Assembly (NCBI GenBank): GCA_016870115.1
Contig: VGCH01000007.1
Coordinates: 62,001-126,000 of the forward strand
Direction: 5' to 3'
From: Alphaproteobacteria bacterium
Lineage (GTDB): Bacteria > Pseudomonadota > Alphaproteobacteria > Reyranellales > Reyranellaceae
DNA: 64,000 bases
Numbering within the stretch: the stretch's first letter is position 1; each line of letters opens with the position of its first letter. A program made the translations under genes and the position numbers. The notes below the pieces were generated by a model. That model made no database searches and had not been told where the DNA came from. It saw only the letters and a program-made list of their open reading frames with translations. Positions 47,322 through 55,796 of the stretch are shown in pieces.

Positions 47322-47682
47322 TGTGTCGCGGCGCATCTTTCTGCGCGACTTCCGGCTCGAGGTTTCGATCGGCATCCACAGTTTCGAGCGCGCCCGCCCG
47401 CAGGCCGTGCTGGTGAATGTGGACCTGCTGCTTGATCCCGCGCGCGTGCCGCAGGCCGACGACATCGCTGAGGTGTTGGACTACGATTTTCTTCGGGACG
47501 GCATCCGGGCGCTCGCGGTGGCGCGTCACTTCGATCTGCAGGAGACCCTCTGCGAGGCGATCCTCGATCTTTGCCTTGCCCGCGGCGAGGTGATCGAGGC
47601 ACGCGTGTCGACGGAGAAGCCCGACGTCTATCCCGACACGCGCGTGGGCTACGAGGTGATCCGCCGGCGCGGCGGCGTTTGA
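47308..47682 (+). CDS. folB: Dihydroneopterin aldolase
   Basis: A 124-residue FolB that converts 7,8-dihydroneopterin to 6-hydroxymethyl-7,8-dihydropterin and glycolaldehyde in folate synthesis. Family features are IFLRDFRLEVSIGIHSFERARPQAVLVNVDL (with the substrate Glu/Tyr region), VLDYDFL, and the KPDVYPDTRVGYEVI segment; the catalytic Lys lies in EKPD. The GTG start at 47308 lies inside the pteridine-reductase-like gene, so the two are translationally coupled. The first EamA transporter begins two bases after its stop, so the transcript probably continues into the transporters. Confidence 0.92.
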   Translation: MALHDVSRRIFLRDFRLEVSIGIHSFERARPQAVLVNVDLLLDPARVPQADDIAEVLDYDFLRDGIRALAVARHFDLQETLCEAILDLCLARGEVIEARVSTEKPDVYPDTRVGYEVIRRRGGV

Positions 47683-47683
47683 C

Positions 47684-48616
47684 GTGAGCGGCCCCTCCGC
47701 CCCGCAGGTAAGGCGCGCCACACTCGTCTTGCTGGGATCGGCGTTCATTTGGGGGTCGATGATCCCGTTCATGAACGAGCTGTCGCGAACCTACGACAAC
47801 TTCCTGCTCGCGCTGTCGCGCTACGCGCTCGGGTTGCCCGTTTTGTGGCTGATCGTCGCCTTCGTCGCACCACCCGCAAGCGCGCCCCGGCCGATCGAAC
47901 CCGGGAAGCTGTTCCGGCTGTGCGCCGCCATGACGGCGTTCGGTGTGCTCTACACATTCGGCGTCGCGTGGGCGCACCCCGCGACCTCGGCCATTGTGCT
48001 GATGTGCGGGCCGATCTGGGCGGCCTTGCTCTCGCGGGCCATGCTCGCGGCGCCCACGCCTCGGGGCTTCGTGCCGACGCTCGCGGTGGTCATGCTTGGC
48101 GGTCTGCTGGTCGTGTTCGGCGCGCCCGGTCGTCCAACTGGCGGACTGGGACTCCAGGGCGGGGAGCTCCTCTTGGTCGTCGCCCAACTCTGCTGGAGTT
48201 GGCATTCGATCCGGGCGCAGCAGTGGCTGGGCGATCGCGGACAGATTCGCCTGTCTGCGATCACCACCACGGTGGCGAGCCTGCAGCTGCTTTCGATCGT
48301 CGGTGTCCTTGCCGCGCTTGGCATGATTGCGATGCCACCCCGAGTACCGACGGCGTCCGAGTGGGGCATGCTGGCCTGGATCGGTGTGTTGGGTGTCGCC
48401 ATCGCGCTGTTGTTCTGGAACACAGGTGTGTCCCTGGTCGGTGTCCCGGTGGCGTCGCTGTTCTCCAACACGGCGCCGATTTTTGCGATCGGGGTCGCCG
48501 TCCTGATGGGCAGCGACCCGACCTGGCTCCAGCTTGCGGGTGGCGCGATCGTGTTGGCCGCCATCGCCAACCTGCAACTGCGCCAGATCCGGGCGCATCG
48601 CGAGACGAGACCGTGA
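47684..48616 (+). CDS. EamA/DMT-family transporter
   Basis: A 310-residue membrane protein with ten predicted helices in two EamA repeats (LLGSAFIWGSMIPFMNEL opening the first; ELLLVVAQLCWSWHSIRAQQWL opening the second). It probably exports a metabolite or amino acid. A GTG start lies two bases after folB. The second transporter starts within its stop codon (GTGA), so the pair may form a heterodimer or be a tandem duplicate; both share the PVASLFxNxxPIFA-type segment in the last helices. The substrate is unknown. Confidence 0.85.
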   Translation: MSGPSAPQVRRATLVLLGSAFIWGSMIPFMNELSRTYDNFLLALSRYALGLPVLWLIVAFVAPPASAPRPIEPGKLFRLCAAMTAFGVLYTFGVAWAHPATSAIVLMCGPIWAALLSRAMLAAPTPRGFVPTLAVVMLGGLLVVFGAPGRPTGGLGLQGGELLLVVAQLCWSWHSIRAQQWLGDRGQIRLSAITTTVASLQLLSIVGVLAALGMIAMPPRVPTASEWGMLAWIGVLGVAIALLFWNTGVSLVGVPVASLFSNTAPIFAIGVAVLMGSDPTWLQLAGGAIVLAAIANLQLRQIRAHRETRP

Positions 48617-49527
48617 CGGTGCCGCGCCGCGGTCTGGCGGGCGCATTCGCTGCGATGCTGTTCGTCGGCATCGCGTGGGGTGCCAACTTGCCGGTCAGCA
48701 AGGTTCTGATCGGCCACTTCGACGTTGTGCCGATGACCGCGTTGCGGCTGTTGGCCGTCTGCGTTGTGCTGGCCGCGCTGCTGGCGGTGCTTGAGGGAGC
48801 TGCGGCTCTGCGCATTGGGTTGTCGACGGGGCGGTTTCTGGCGCTCGGCCTGATGATGGGCGGCTTCTTCATCGTCTACACGCTCGGTCTCCAGTTCAGC
48901 CACCCGGTCAGCGCGGCCGCGGTTCTCGTGGCGGGGCCGCTCGTCTCGGCGGCGACGGTCCGTCTGGTCACCGGCGCGCGTTTCGATCCAGGGTTCGGCG
49001 TGGCACTCGCCCTCACTTTGGTCGGCGGTGGCATCCTCGCCTTTGGCCGATTCTCCGGTTCGACGCAGGTGTCTCTCGGCTGGGGCGAGGCGGTTGTCCT
49101 CTTCAGCAACGCCATCTGGGCGCTCTACTCGATCAAGGCCCAGGTCTGGTTCGCAAGCGCCAGCCAGCTGCGGCGAACCTATGTGGCATCGGTGTCGGCA
49201 CTCGGCTGGACAACGCTGTTTGCGGGGGTCGCCATCGCCGGGGGCGCCGCCGCCGCGCCATGGTTCGTTCGGGATGGCTGGGCGTGGGCCCAGCTGGTCG
49301 GCATCGCGGTGCTTGCCACCGGGCTCGGCGGCGTCTTCTGGAACGTGGGCGCCAGCCGATTGGGGGTGGCCGTCGCCTCCCTGTGGATCAATCTGGTGCC
49401 CTTGTTCGCCGTCCTGATCTCGATGGCTTACGGCTTCGTGCCGAATGGCTACCAGATCGCCGGGGGCCTCGTGGCACTCAGCGGGGTCGTTTACATGCAG
49501 TGGCGGAAGATGACCGCAAGCCAATGA
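48613..49527 (+). CDS. EamA/DMT-family transporter, second of a pair
   Basis: A 304-residue protein with ten hydrophobic helices. The first EamA repeat begins AMLFVGIAWGANLPVSKVLIG, the second GWGEAVVLFSNAIWALYSIKAQVW. It aligns by eye with the preceding gene along its length (SHPVSAAAVLVAGPL against AHPATSAIVLMCGPI), which implies tandem duplication. The GTG start overlaps the upstream stop by GTGA. The two halves of such pairs sometimes work as a heterodimeric exporter, but each could act alone. The fdtA gene follows 45 bases downstream. Confidence 0.85.
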   Translation: MTVPRRGLAGAFAAMLFVGIAWGANLPVSKVLIGHFDVVPMTALRLLAVCVVLAALLAVLEGAAALRIGLSTGRFLALGLMMGGFFIVYTLGLQFSHPVSAAAVLVAGPLVSAATVRLVTGARFDPGFGVALALTLVGGGILAFGRFSGSTQVSLGWGEAVVLFSNAIWALYSIKAQVWFASASQLRRTYVASVSALGWTTLFAGVAIAGGAAAAPWFVRDGWAWAQLVGIAVLATGLGGVFWNVGASRLGVAVASLWINLVPLFAVLISMAYGFVPNGYQIAGGLVALSGVVYMQWRKMTASQ

Positions 49528-49572
49528 TTGGATTGGCGTTTTCCTCTGGTAGTCCGTAGTATCCCGCGACCA

Positions 49573-50004
49573 ATGACAACGTCCGATCCGACCGCCCGCG
49601 ATTGCCGCTGGATCGCCGTGCCCGGTCATACCGACGGCCGTGGCAGCATCAATTTTCTGGAGTTCGGCAAAGGCCTCGACTTCAGACCGCAGCGGATTTT
49701 CTGGCTACACCATATCGCCCCGGGTCAGTGGCGCGGGCGTCATGGGCATCGGGAGTCGCGTTTGGTTTTCGTGCCTCTGGCGGGAGGCTGCGACGTCTCG
49801 CTCGACGATGGTTCGATCATCGAGACGGTCAGGCTCGATGACCCTGCCCGCGCCCTCTATGTCGGGACGTGGGTATGGCACGAACTGACCCGGTTCACGC
49901 CCGACGCCGCGATCCTGGTCCTCGCGTCGACCCTGTACGACAACGACGAGTACTTGCGGGACTACGACGAGTTCAAGCGCGACGTGGCGAGGAGAGGGGC
50001 GTGA
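49573..50004 (+). CDS. fdtA: dTDP-4-dehydro-6-deoxyglucose 3,4-ketoisomerase-like (FdtA/WxcM-like cupin)
   Basis: A 143-residue cupin. The FdtA pattern is complete: GHTDGRGSINFLEFGKGLDF, RIFWLHHIAPGQWRGRHGHRESRL (the RGxHxH catalytic histidines), the VWHELTRF strand and the C-terminal LVLASTLYDNDEYLRDYDEF. It converts dTDP-4-keto-6-deoxyglucose to the 3-keto sugar, the step before 3-amination. The aminotransferase gene starts at a GTGA overlap with its stop, and rfbB, which makes the substrate, is 2.6 kb away on the other strand. The 6-deoxy-3-amino sugar made (Fuc3N or Qui3N type) cannot be told from sequence. Confidence 0.9.
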   Translation: MTTSDPTARDCRWIAVPGHTDGRGSINFLEFGKGLDFRPQRIFWLHHIAPGQWRGRHGHRESRLVFVPLAGGCDVSLDDGSIIETVRLDDPARALYVGTWVWHELTRFTPDAAILVLASTLYDNDEYLRDYDEFKRDVARRGA

Positions 50005-51103
50005 TCCCGTTTCTCGATCTCAAGCCGGTCTACGACGAACTCAAGCCGGAGCTCGACGCCGCCTACGAGCGCGTCATGCGGTCGGGATGGTTTGTGCTGG
50101 GACCCGAGGTCGAGGCCTTCGAGGCCGAGTATGCCGCATTCTGCAGCACACGCTTTTGCGTGGGAGTGGGCAACGGGCTTGAGGCGCTGGAGCTCGTGCT
50201 GCGCGCCTGGGATATCGGACCCGGCGACGAGGTGATTGTTCCGTCCAACACCTACATCGCGACCTGGCTCGCGGTGACCGCCGTGGGCGCGCGCGTGGTG
50301 CCGGTGGAGCCGACTCCCGAAGGCCCGAACATCGATCCCGACCGCATCGCCGCCGCGCTGACACCGCGCACCAAGGCTATCATGCCGGTCCATCTCTACG
50401 GTGAGCCGGCCGACATGGACGCGATCCGCGCCCTGGCCGCGGAGCGCGGCATCAAGGTGATCGAGGACGTGGCCCAAGCCCAGGGAGCGCGGGTGCGCGG
50501 TCGCCGCACCGGCGCGCTGGGAGACGCGGGAGCGCACAGTTTCTTCCCGACCAAGAATATCGGGGCGCAGGGCGACGGTGGCGCGGTAACGACCGACGAT
50601 CCGGCGCTGGCCGAGCGGCTGCGCGTACTGCGCAACTACGGAAGCAAAGTGAAGTACGTGAACCTGGAGCGCGGGGTGAATTCGCGCCTCGACGAACTGC
50701 AGGCCGCGTTCCTGCGGGTGAAGCTGCGCTCGCTCGATGCCTGGAACGAACGTCGCCGCAAGCTCGCCGCGCGCTACGACGATTGCCTCCGCGGTATCCC
50801 TGGGTTGGGGCTGCCGCGCCCGCCGCAATGGGCGGATCCGGTGTGGCACCTGTACGTCGTGCGCACCGCCCGGCGCGCCGATCTGGTGGCCTCGCTGGAC
50901 AAGGCCGGCATCGGAACGCTGATCCACTATCCGACGCCACCCCATTTCCAGCGTGCCTATGCCGACTTGGGACAGGGCCGCGGGAGCTACCCCCTCGCGG
51001 AGCGGCTGGCCGATACGGTTCTCAGCCTGCCGATCGGCCCGCACATGGCGGCCGAAACCGTCGACCGCGTCGCCCCGTCGTTCGCGACGTCCTCGACCGC
51101 TGA
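50001..51103 (+). CDS. fdtB: DegT/DnrJ/EryC1 sugar 3-aminotransferase (FdtB-like), 3' end frameshifted
   Basis: A PLP aminotransferase, about 367 residues if corrected. It has the opening IPFLDLKPVYDELKPELD, GVGNGLEALELVLRAW, PLP-contacting EDVAQAQGA, the Schiff-base Lys185 in SFFPTKNIGAQGDGGAV and a C-terminal SLPIGPHM. It would aminate the 3-keto sugar produced by FdtA. After codon 358 the frame slips: the expected VVRDVLDR and TGA (51101-51103) lie in another frame, explained by one base missing in the CCCC at 51073-51076. As written, the frame runs on in register into the flippase gene until TAG 51557. Only about ten C-terminal residues are lost, so activity might survive. Confidence 0.85.
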
Positions 51104-51125
51104 CGCCGACGACGCGCGGTCAACC

Positions 51126-52664
51126 ATGCGCAAGAAGCTGCTCGCACTGGCGACCACGGGGAGCACGACGATCCTCGCGCAGCTGCTGGGCATTCTGACC
51201 AACAAGATATTCGCCGTCGTGCTGGGGCCAGCGGGCGTCGGGTTGTACGGCCTTTTCAAGCAGCTGTGCGACATGGCAACCGGCATCGCGGGAATCGGCT
51301 CAGCCGGTGGCCGTGTGCAGGGACTCAGCTCGCGGCAAGGCGAAGCCCGGGCACGGATGTTCGCGGCGGCGGTGTGGCTCAATCTCGCCGGTGTGCTGGC
51401 GGTGGGCGGGGCGTTGTTCCTCGCCGCGCTAATGATCGCGCGCGACTATATCGGCAGCCAAGATCCCGAGATGGTCACGGCCGTCCGCTGCCTCGGCGTG
51501 CCCGTGGCGACCTACACGTTCGGCCACATGCTCTGGAATCTGGTCACGGTCTCGTAGGCGTTTCGTCTGCTGGCGCTGCTGACGGTTATCCCCGCCGTCG
51601 CCTCGCTGGTCGCAGCTTGGCCGTTGGCCAACCTTGCCACGAGCGGTGGGCCGTGGGGATTCATGGCCATCCTCATCGTGGTCCCGGTTGCGCAGATCGT
51701 GTTTGCAGTTCCGATTGTGCGGTATCTCGGTTGGGGGAAGGTGGCGCGCGATGCCTGGGCGATCCGACCGACCCGCGCCGACATTCTGCACCTGTTCCGG
51801 TTTCACGGAAGCAATCTCGTTGCTTTCGCGGGTGGTATCCTCGCCTTTCTGGTCCTTCCGCCGCTGATCGTCGAGCACTACGGTCTCGACCATAACGGCT
51901 TCTTTCGCGTGGCCTGGCTGCTCTGCGCCCAGCAACTTTCGGCGATGCTCATGTCACTGGCGGTCTATGCGCTGCCGGCCCTGAGCAGCTCTCAGGACGA
52001 GGCGACGCGCACGCGGACGACCGACGATATCGCCGTCATGGTGACGATACTGTCGATCCCGCTGATGGGCCTCGTGATCCTGTTCCAGCCTCTGGTCATC
52101 AAGATCCTGCTCACCGACGCGTTTCTGCCGGCGATCGATACACTGCGCTGGATGCTGATCGGCAACTACTTCAAGACGATGCAGTGGCTGTTCGTCTCGT
52201 CGTCCATGTCACGCGGCCATCTCGCCATGTTCACGACGACCGAGCTTTGCTTCAACTTCGGCCTGCTGGGCCTTGGTTTGTTCGCCGTCGCAACGCCGCC
52301 GGCGGCGGCGCCGATTCCGTGGTTTATCGGGATCGAGGGACTCGGGATGCTCTACTGCGGGCTCTACGTCGTCACGTCGCTGTTGTCGGCCGTTTGGTCT
52401 GTCCGACAATATGGCTACCTTCCGGCGCGGCGGACTATCCTTGTGTGGTTGCTCGGTGCTGCGGTGCTGGCAGCGTGTTCGGTGGCGACGTGGGGGCTGC
52501 GCCACGTGGACTGGACCAATTCCTTGCTGTTTTCGCTCGCGGTGGTCGGTACGCCCCTGCTCCTGCTCGATCACGACCGCCGCACGCGTCTGATCGCGAT
52601 GGTGGCGCGTCTGCGCGGCCGGCCGGCCGCCCCGCCGACCGATCGCGACTCCCTCAAGTCGTGA
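51126..52664 (+). pseudogene. Polysaccharide flippase (Wzx/O-antigen translocase-like) with in-frame TAG
   Basis: The frame encodes a 512-residue multi-helix MATE-like flippase, with about 12 helices if read through. It opens MRKKLLALATTGSTTILAQL and KIFAVVLGPAGVGLYGLFKQ, typical of O-antigen translocases. TAG at codon 144 (51555-51557) interrupts it, and the same frame continues with AFRLLALLTVIPAVASL to TGA 52664. It follows the fdtB-like gene and should move a lipid-linked amino-sugar glycan across the inner membrane. A CAG-to-TAG change restores it. As given, only two or three helices would be made from the ATG, so it is non-functional unless the stop is a base-call error. Confidence 0.85.
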
Positions 52665-53709
52665 GTCCGAGTCTTTCGCCGCGGTAGGCGCCGCTCATCA
52701 CGCGTTCCCACCAGTCGCGATTGTCGAGATACCAGCGCACGGTCGCCTCGAGGCCAGCCTCGAAGGTCCACCGCGGTTCCCAACCGATCTCACGACGTAT
52801 CTTCCCGGAATCGATCGCGTATCGCGCGTCGTGGCCCGGACGGTCCGTGACGAACTCGATCAGCCGGTCATGGGGGCGATGGCCGGTCTCCGGCGCCAGG
52901 CGATCCAGGGCTGCACAGATCGCGCGCACCACGGCTATGTTCGTCCGCTCGTTCCCGCCGCCGACGTTGTAGGTCTCGCCGGGCTGGCCGCGTTGGAGCA
53001 CGTCGATCAGCGCACGGGCGTGGTCCTCCACATGCAGCCAATCGCGGACGTTCTCGCCGCGGCCGTAAACCGGTAGTCGCTGGCCACGCAATGCCCGGAT
53101 GATGCACAGCGGGATCAGTTTCTCGGGGAAGTGATAGGGCCCGTAGTTGTTCGAACAGTTGGTCGCCAGCACCGGCAAGCCGTGAGTGTGACCCCAAGCG
53201 CGGACCAGATGGTCGGACGCGGCCTTGCTGGCTGAGTAGGGGGAGTTGGGCTGGTACGGCGTGGTCTCGGTGAAGAGCCCTGTCGGACCCAAGGAACCGA
53301 AGACCTCATCAGTGGAGATGTGCTGGAAGCGGAAGCGCGAGCGCTCGTCCGCCGGCAGGCCCCGCCAGTGGGCGAGCGCGACCTCCAGCAGTGTCCAGGT
53401 GCCGACGATGTTGGTTTGGATGAACGGCGCGGCGCCGTCGATGGAGCGGTCGACGTGGCTCTCCGCCGCGAGATGCAGGACGGCATCGGGTCGCTGTTCG
53501 CGGAAGATCGCCTGGAGCGCCGGCCGGTCGCAGATATCGACCGGATAGTGCCTGTGCCGATTGCTGGCGAGTGCGGGCCCCAGCGATTCGAGATTGCCAG
53601 CGTAGGTCAGTTTGTCGACGTTGGCGACGGTCCAGTCGGTGGTGGCGATGACATGGCGGATGACTGCGGAGCCGATGAAGCCCGCGCCCCCGGTGATCAG
53701 CAGACGCAC
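52654..53709 (-). CDS. rfbB: dTDP-glucose 4,6-dehydratase
   Basis: A 351-residue extended SDR that forms dTDP-4-keto-6-deoxyglucose. Features are the NAD loop [15 protein letters not shown] (5-19), [10 protein letters not shown], the STDEVFG segment with catalytic Asp and Glu, [12 protein letters not shown] (Tyr-x3-Lys), [15 protein letters not shown] and [19 protein letters not shown]. This is a full match to RmlB. It supplies FdtA and FdtB, although it lies on the opposite strand and converges on the flippase gene with an 11-base overlap. It starts four bases after aapP and may be transcribed from the aap promoter. The thymidylyltransferase gene rmlA is not in the window. Confidence 0.95.
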   Translation of the reverse strand: MRLLITGGAGFIGSAVIRHVIATTDWTVANVDKLTYAGNLESLGPALASNRHRHYPVDICDRPALQAIFREQRPDAVLHLAAESHVDRSIDGAAPFIQTNIVGTWTLLEVALAHWRGLPADERSRFRFQHISTDEVFGSLGPTGLFTETTPYQPNSPYSASKAASDHLVRAWGHTHGLPVLATNCSNNYGPYHFPEKLIPLCIIRALRGQRLPVYGRGENVRDWLHVEDHARALIDVLQRGQPGETYNVGGGNERTNIAVVRAICAALDRLAPETGHRPHDRLIEFVTDRPGHDARYAIDSGKIRREIGWEPRWTFEAGLEATVRWYLDNRDWWERVMSGAYRGERLGLTT

Positions 53710-53713
53710 GGCG

Positions 53714-54478
53714 TCAGTGCAGGATCTGGCTTAGGAAGAGCTTGGTGCGATCGTTCTGCGGATTGGCAAAGAACGTCTCCGGCTCGTTCTGTTCGACGAT
53801 CTCGCCGCGATCCATGAAAATCACCCGATCCGCCACGGCGCGCGCGAAGCCCATCTCGTGGGTGACGACCAGCATGGTCATGCCTTCGCCCGCCAGCTCG
53901 ATCATCACATCGAGCACTTCCTTCACCATCTCGGGATCGAGCGCCGAGGTCGGTTCGTCGAACAGCATGATCTTGGGGCGCATGCAGAGCGCGCGCGCGA
54001 TCGCGACACGCTGTTGCTGGCCGCCCGAGAGCTGGCCGGGATACTTGAGCGCCTGCTCCGGAATGCGCACGCGCGTGAGCAGGTTCATCGCGATCTCCTC
54101 GGCGTCCTTCTTGGGCATTTTCTTCACCCAGATCGGCGCGAGGGTGAGGTTTTCGAGGATCGTCAGATGCGGGAAGAGGTTGAAGGACTGGAACACCATG
54201 CCGACTTCGCGCCGGATCGCCTCGACGTTCTTTACGTCGTTGGTCAGCGTGATGCCATGCACCACCAGGTCGCCCGCCTGGTGCTCTTCCAGCCGGTTGA
54301 TGCAACGGATCAGCGTGGATTTGCCCGAGCCGGATGGTCCGCAAACCACGATCTTCTCGCTCTGCTTCACTTGCAGGTTGATGTCGGTGAGCACCTGGAA
54401 TTGGCCGAACCACTTGTTGACGCCGCGCAACTCGATCACGGTCGGCGCGTCGGCGAGGTCGGTTTTGCTGCGGGCCAT
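53714..54478 (-). CDS. aapP: General amino-acid ABC transporter ATP-binding protein
   Basis: A 254-residue ABC ATPase of the polar-amino-acid class: Walker [10 protein letters not shown] (46-54), Q-loop [12 protein letters not shown], signature [15 protein letters not shown], Walker [14 protein letters not shown], and the H-loop His in VTHEMGFA. It drives uptake through the two membrane proteins encoded upstream. It is the last gene of aapJQMP. The order and the distinctive long permeases identify the Aap system of alphaproteobacteria, which imports a wide range of L-amino acids. Confidence 0.95.
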   Translation of the reverse strand: MARSKTDLADAPTVIELRGVNKWFGQFQVLTDINLQVKQSEKIVVCGPSGSGKSTLIRCINRLEEHQAGDLVVHGITLTNDVKNVEAIRREVGMVFQSFNLFPHLTILENLTLAPIWVKKMPKKDAEEIAMNLLTRVRIPEQALKYPGQLSGGQQQRVAIARALCMRPKIMLFDEPTSALDPEMVKEVLDVMIELAGEGMTMLVVTHEMGFARAVADRVIFMDRGEIVEQNEPETFFANPQNDRTKLFLSQILH

Positions 54479-54505
54479 GCGATTGTCTCCCTGGGCGGAT
54501 CGCGG

Positions 54506-55795
54506 CTAGCGCCGCGTTCCCTTGTTGAGTTCGATCTCGAGGTACTTGGAGTATCGCGACATCGAGTAGCAGAAGATGAAATAGATGGCGGCGGCGAACA
54601 GATAGACCTCGCCGGGGAAGCCGGCCCAGTTGGGGTCGACCAGCGCCTGATTGGCGGTGTTGAGGAAGTCGAAAATGCCGATGATCAGCACCAGCGACGT
54701 GTCCTTGAAAAAGCCGATGAAGGTGTTGATCAGCGGCGGGATGACCACACGCAGCGCCTGCGGCAGGACGATCAGCGTTGTGGACTGGACGTAGTTCAGC
54801 CCCATCGCATCGGCCGCCTCGAACTGGCCCTTAGGCAGCGACTGGAGGCCGCCGCGGATGATTTCCGCGATGTAGGCGCCGGCGAAGAAGATGACCGCCA
54901 CGAGCGCGCGCAGGAACTTGTCGATATTCGAGCCGGTCGGAAGAAAGAGCGGCAGCATCACCGACGCCATGATCAGCAGGCTGATCAGCGGCACGCCGCG
55001 GATCAGCTCGATGAAGCCGACGCACAGCCCCTTGATCAGCGGCAGGTTCGAGCGGCGGCCCAGCGCGAGCAGAATGCCGTACGGAAACGCGAAAACCAGC
55101 CCATAGGTCGCCAGGATCATGGTGACGGGCAGGCCGCCCCACAGGCCGGTTTCGACGTAGGAGAACGCGTTGATCTCGAGGCCCCATGCCGGGATCACGC
55201 CGGCGATCCGGCCCGCGAGGCCAACGCCGCCCACGATCGCGAGCACGCGGTAGGTCAACATCTCGCGCGGCGAGGCGATGCCGGCGCGCAGTCCCATGCC
55301 AACGCCACCCACAACTAGTCCGACGATCAGGAAGATGGTCAGCGGGAAGCGAAGCTCGCCGAACATCAGGAGGAACGTGACGAAGGACCCCACCGACCAG
55401 ATCACGAGCAGTCGCCAGTTCCACATCCGCCGGTCCGCGCTGGCCAGCAACATGGCCAGCATGGCGATGCAGGCGAACAGCGGCCGCCAATGCTGTTCGT
55501 AGGGAAACGAGCCGAAGAAGATGTAGCGATACTTCTCGCCGATCAGCGCCCAGCAGGCGCCCGCGTTCTTGCCGCACTCGGGACCGTTGGCGGCGACGAA
55601 GGTGGCGTTGACCAGACCCCAGTCGATGAACCAGTCGATGATCCAGACGACACAGGCGATCAGCACGATCGTGGTGAGCGAGTTCCCCCAGCTCGAGAAC
55701 AGGTTTCGCTTCAGCCAGCCTACGATCCCGGTCTGGTCGGCCGGCGGCGACATCTTGGGGCGCGGCGCATCGCCCGATTGCGCGAGGTCGGTCAT
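54506..55795 (-). CDS. aapM: General amino-acid ABC transporter permease AapM
   Basis: A 429-residue membrane protein. It is much longer than common HisM-type permeases because of an N-terminal extension with extra helices, as in AapM/BztC. The conserved inner-membrane coupling loop is FEAADAMGLNYVQSTTLIVLPQALRVVIPPL, preceded by GAYIAEIIRGGLQSLPKGQ. It forms the channel with AapQ. The stop of aapQ is one base before its start codon region, so translation is nearly coupled. The C-terminal tail is YLEIELNKGTRR. Confidence 0.94.
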   Translation of the reverse strand: MTDLAQSGDAPRPKMSPPADQTGIVGWLKRNLFSSWGNSLTTIVLIACVVWIIDWFIDWGLVNATFVAANGPECGKNAGACWALIGEKYRYIFFGSFPYEQHWRPLFACIAMLAMLLASADRRMWNWRLLVIWSVGSFVTFLLMFGELRFPLTIFLIVGLVVGGVGMGLRAGIASPREMLTYRVLAIVGGVGLAGRIAGVIPAWGLEINAFSYVETGLWGGLPVTMILATYGLVFAFPYGILLALGRRSNLPLIKGLCVGFIELIRGVPLISLLIMASVMLPLFLPTGSNIDKFLRALVAVIFFAGAYIAEIIRGGLQSLPKGQFEAADAMGLNYVQSTTLIVLPQALRVVIPPLINTFIGFFKDTSLVLIIGIFDFLNTANQALVDPNWAGFPGEVYLFAAAIYFIFCYSMSRYSKYLEIELNKGTRR

Positions 55796-55796
55796 C

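Noticed and set aside
50001-51557. A single aminotransferase-flippase fusion protein
   Set aside because: The normal aminotransferase C-terminus and stop are present one frame over, and the flippase has its own ATG, so the fusion is explained by one missing base.
29587-51557. Stop-codon reassignment or selenocysteine/pyrrolysine use at the in-frame TGA and TAG codons
   Set aside because: TGA and TAG end many normal genes here with tight overlaps, no SECIS-like element was apparent, and the aligned positions do not call for Sec or Pyl.
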